Assembly: GCA_964646465.1 (NCBI GenBank)
Contig: CAZYEN010000015.1
Location: 1 to 63,987, forward strand
Source: CALRBF01 sp964646465
Lineage (GTDB): Bacteria > Patescibacteriota > Minisyncoccia > SW-4-49-11
Direction of reading: 5' to 3'
Length of the DNA stretch: 63,987 nucleotides
Shown one piece after another: positions 62,018-63,987 of this stretch. The translations under genes were made by a program, and so were the position numbers. Under the pieces are notes generated by a model that did not search any database, was not told the DNA's origin, and saw only the letters and a list, made by a program, of their open reading frames with translations. The stretch's first letter is position 1. Every line of letters begins with the position of its first letter.

Positions 62018-63223
62018 TTATTTAAATTTAATATAAATTTTATCCAAAATTTGCATTAAAGCATCAATTTCAGACTGAATATTATACACCCCAAACGTAA
62101 CCCTTGTACTACCAGCTATTTTAAGAATTTCTGTAATACCACTAGCACAATGCTGTCCTGACCTCACACAGATATTCTCCTTTGCTAATAAATAAGCTAT
62201 ATCATGAGTGTGAATATTATCTATAACAAAAGAAAAACAAGCAATTCTCGTCTGCTCTGCTCCTCCGCCTAACACTTTGAGCCAAGGCCGTAAAGAAACT
62301 TGCTCCCACATATATTTTACAATACTCTGCTCATGAGTTTGAATATAATCCCAACCTATACTTTGAATCCAATCCATGGCTCTAGCCAGTCCAATAACTT
62401 CAGCAATAGGCGGGGTTCCTGCCTCAAACCTTTGGGGAATAGGAGCGTATTCTATAGTATCTAAATTTACATAATCTACCATATCACCACCAACGCGAGT
62501 AGGTGTCAACCTCTCCAAAAGATCATAATCAACCCACAAAACACCAGCTCCAGTTGGTCCATAAAGTTTATGTCCCGAAAAAGCATAAGCATCAACCCCT
62601 AAATCCTTCATAGAAACAGGAATATGTACTACCGCTTGAGCTCCATCTACTATACATAGAGCTCCTTTTTGATGAGCCTTATCTGCAATAGCTTTGACAT
62701 TGTGAATAGTCCCAAGGACATTAGATATATGGCCAATTACAACGATAGCTGTATTATTATCTATAGTATTGATTAAAGCCTCTTCATCTAATACACCATC
62801 TTTGAGATAAATATATTTTATTTCTAGATTACATTTACGGGCTAATTCCCGCCAAGGGAGCATATTACTATGATGTTCTGTGACAGGAATTATAATATTT
62901 TGACCATCTTTAAGGAGAGAAGCCAACATCTCAGACAACATATTAAGTCCATCTGTAGCCCCTTTAGTAAAAATAATTTCCTCCATACGATTAGCTCCAA
63001 TAAAATCTGCTACTTTTTGTCTTGATTTCTCATATTCAGTAGTAGCTTTCTCTGAAATATCATAAATACCCCGATGAATATTGGCTCTATACTCATTATA
63101 ATATTCATTCATAGCATCCAATACCGGCTTTGGAGTAAGAGTAGAAGCTCCCGAATCAAGATATGTGATTCTAGAGTTCAAAATTGCAAAATCTAAGCTA
63201 ATTGTTTGTAAAGTATCGTCCAT
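62018..63223 (-). CDS. sufS: Cysteine desulfurase SufS
   Basis: 401 residues, class II PLP enzyme. Schiff-base Lys in SGHKLYGPTG, catalytic loop Cys in RSGQHCAS. Supplies sulfur to SufU. The ATG lies 8 bp after TATAAT on the minus strand, so the mRNA is leaderless. First gene of the sufS-sufU-sufC-DUF59 run. Confidence 0.96.
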   Translation of the reverse strand: MDDTLQTISLDFAILNSRITYLDSGASTLTPKPVLDAMNEYYNEYRANIHRGIYDISEKATTEYEKSRQKVADFIGANRMEEIIFTKGATDGLNMLSEMLASLLKDGQNIIIPVTEHHSNMLPWRELARKCNLEIKYIYLKDGVLDEEALINTIDNNTAIVVIGHISNVLGTIHNVKAIADKAHQKGALCIVDGAQAVVHIPVSMKDLGVDAYAFSGHKLYGPTGAGVLWVDYDLLERLTPTRVGGDMVDYVNLDTIEYAPIPQRFEAGTPPIAEVIGLARAMDWIQSIGWDYIQTHEQSIVKYMWEQVSLRPWLKVLGGGAEQTRIACFSFVIDNIHTHDIAYLLAKENICVRSGQHCASGITEILKIAGSTRVTFGVYNIQSEIDALMQILDKIYIKFK

Positions 63224-63278
63224 ATGGATTTATTATACTAGATATGCTATAATAAGTGTATAGTAAATATCAAATTGT

Positions 63279-63987
63279 ATGTCTGAATTTTATCGACCAC
63301 CACAAGAAATACCAGAAGATAAGGAAAAGTTTGAAGAACAGATAGCAAAGGCAACTAATGATAATACTGTTGATAAATTGGTTGAACAAAAAGCTCAGGA
63401 AATTTTATCTGAGATGAGGAAGGATAATGAAATCAATAACAGAACAGAAAACCTTGATCTCATATTGGATAAGTATGTTCCCTTTTTATTAACAGGAAAT
63501 AATCTAAGTTCAGAAAACATTAATAATATTAGCAATGTTTTATATTCAGAAATACAAGACCTTGAAGAGATATCTAATCAAGATAAAAGTATAGAGTTTA
63601 TCAATTATATATTAGATAGAATTCGAAAAGTTACCCCCAAAATCAATGAATCTTTAGAAACACTAGAACAAGCTAGTTTAGAAGCTAAAAATCATCTAGT
63701 TATAGACTACAAAGCGAGATTATTAGACTATAAGAAAGAATTATTATTATTAGAGGAACAGCTAACATATCATCTAAATCAAGATCCTTTTGTGAAAGAC
63801 AAGAATATTAAATACTCCTTAGATAAATATAGAGCTTACAGAGCAAAATTAGAAGGATTAGAATCAAATTCAAATGAAATACCTGATATAAAAGGAGTTA
63901 TGGACTTATATGCCCAACATATAAAAAATCAATTTTCAAATAGTCCAGAAAAATATGGTGTCGGAAAAGCAAAATCGTTTAAATTAG
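63279..63987 (+). CDS. Coiled-coil protein of unknown function, 3' end outside window
   Basis: An open frame from ATG 63279 to the window edge, 236 residues so far, rich in Glu/Lys/Asn and Ile. Helical with coiled-coil stretches (for example LLDYKKELLLLEEQL) and no signal peptide. Divergent from sufS. TATAAT at 63250-63255 is 23 bp before the ATG and no Shine-Dalgarno is seen. Not recognised. Confidence 0.7.
   Translation, partial: MSEFYRPPQEIPEDKEKFEEQIAKATNDNTVDKLVEQKAQEILSEMRKDNEINNRTENLDLILDKYVPFLLTGNNLSSENINNISNVLYSEIQDLEEISNQDKSIEFINYILDRIRKVTPKINESLETLEQASLEAKNHLVIDYKARLLDYKKELLLLEEQLTYHLNQDPFVKDKNIKYSLDKYRAYRAKLEGLESNSNEIPDIKGVMDLYAQHIKNQFSNSPEKYGVGKAKSFKL

Noticed and set aside
1..63987. 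UGA recoding as in Gracilibacteria/Absconditabacteria
   Set aside because: Several genes end in TGA in functional overlaps (ATGA at 10490 and 42520), and the main proteins contain no in-frame TGA.

Overview
The window looks like a chromosomal segment of an AT-rich (by eye about one third G+C) ultra-small-genome bacterium of the Patescibacteria/CPR type. Reasons are the short intergenic gaps, an archaeal/CPR-like short valyl-tRNA synthetase, prepilin and GtrA-like proteins, trimmed housekeeping proteins (YebC lacking its middle domain), tRNAs without an encoded CCA, and many conserved hypothetical membrane-anchored proteins. TGA is used as a true stop (for example at 10490, 40367, 40689 and 42520), so the UGA-glycine code of Gracilibacteria/Absconditabacteria is excluded. 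I cannot assign a class.

Layout. 1-6.4 kb: redox genes (partial anchored protein, TrxB-like, DsbA-like), a HEPN-like protein, idi, a YibE/F membrane protein, serS and a pseudopilin. 6.4-9.4 kb: tRNA-Leu(CAA), a coiled-coil protein, GtrA and dnaX. 9.4-13.4 kb: an alpha-glucan set (GH57-like, GT4, GH13). 13.4-22.3 kb: a type I restriction-modification island (hsdM, DUF3800, beta-flower protein, coiled-coil membrane protein, hsdS, RAYT transposase, hsdR). It is bracketed by a 29-bp direct repeat of the ileS 3' end and carries a promoter-to-terminator structured RNA on the opposite strand. 22.2-25.9 kb: ileS, a long hairpin and a second structured RNA. 25.9-31.1 kb: rfbCD, a small kinase, gnd, redox/membrane genes and a polyprenyl synthase. 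31.2-34.7 kb: valS, a tandem of two tRNA-like RNAs and two small genes, one with an in-frame stop. 34.7-38.1 kb: C50-carotenoid-type genes (cruF-like, lycopene-elongase-like, crtI). 38-41.8 kb: a flippase and several very small genes. 41.8-50.1 kb: murI, a nucleotidyltransferase, and a run uvrA, GT2, membrane protein, DciA-like, xseA. 50.2-57.7 kb: FAD oxidoreductase, small genes, efp, polA, yebC and ruvC. 57.9-63.2 kb: zwf, two exported/anchored proteins, and a Suf set (sufS, sufU, sufC, DUF59) without sufB/sufD. An unrecognised coiled-coil gene runs off the right edge.

Two expression styles coexist. Many larger genes have an extended -10 (TATGnTATAAT) and either almost no leader or an AT-rich leader without Shine-Dalgarno. 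About ten very small genes each have a near-consensus -35/-10 pair with 16-17 bp spacing, and nearly all are followed by a strong hairpin terminator; four of them plus the polyprenyl synthase have a clear Shine-Dalgarno. This second class, the RM island with its antisense RNA, and the tRNA-like tandem at 33.7-33.9 kb are the parts most likely to hold undescribed biology.
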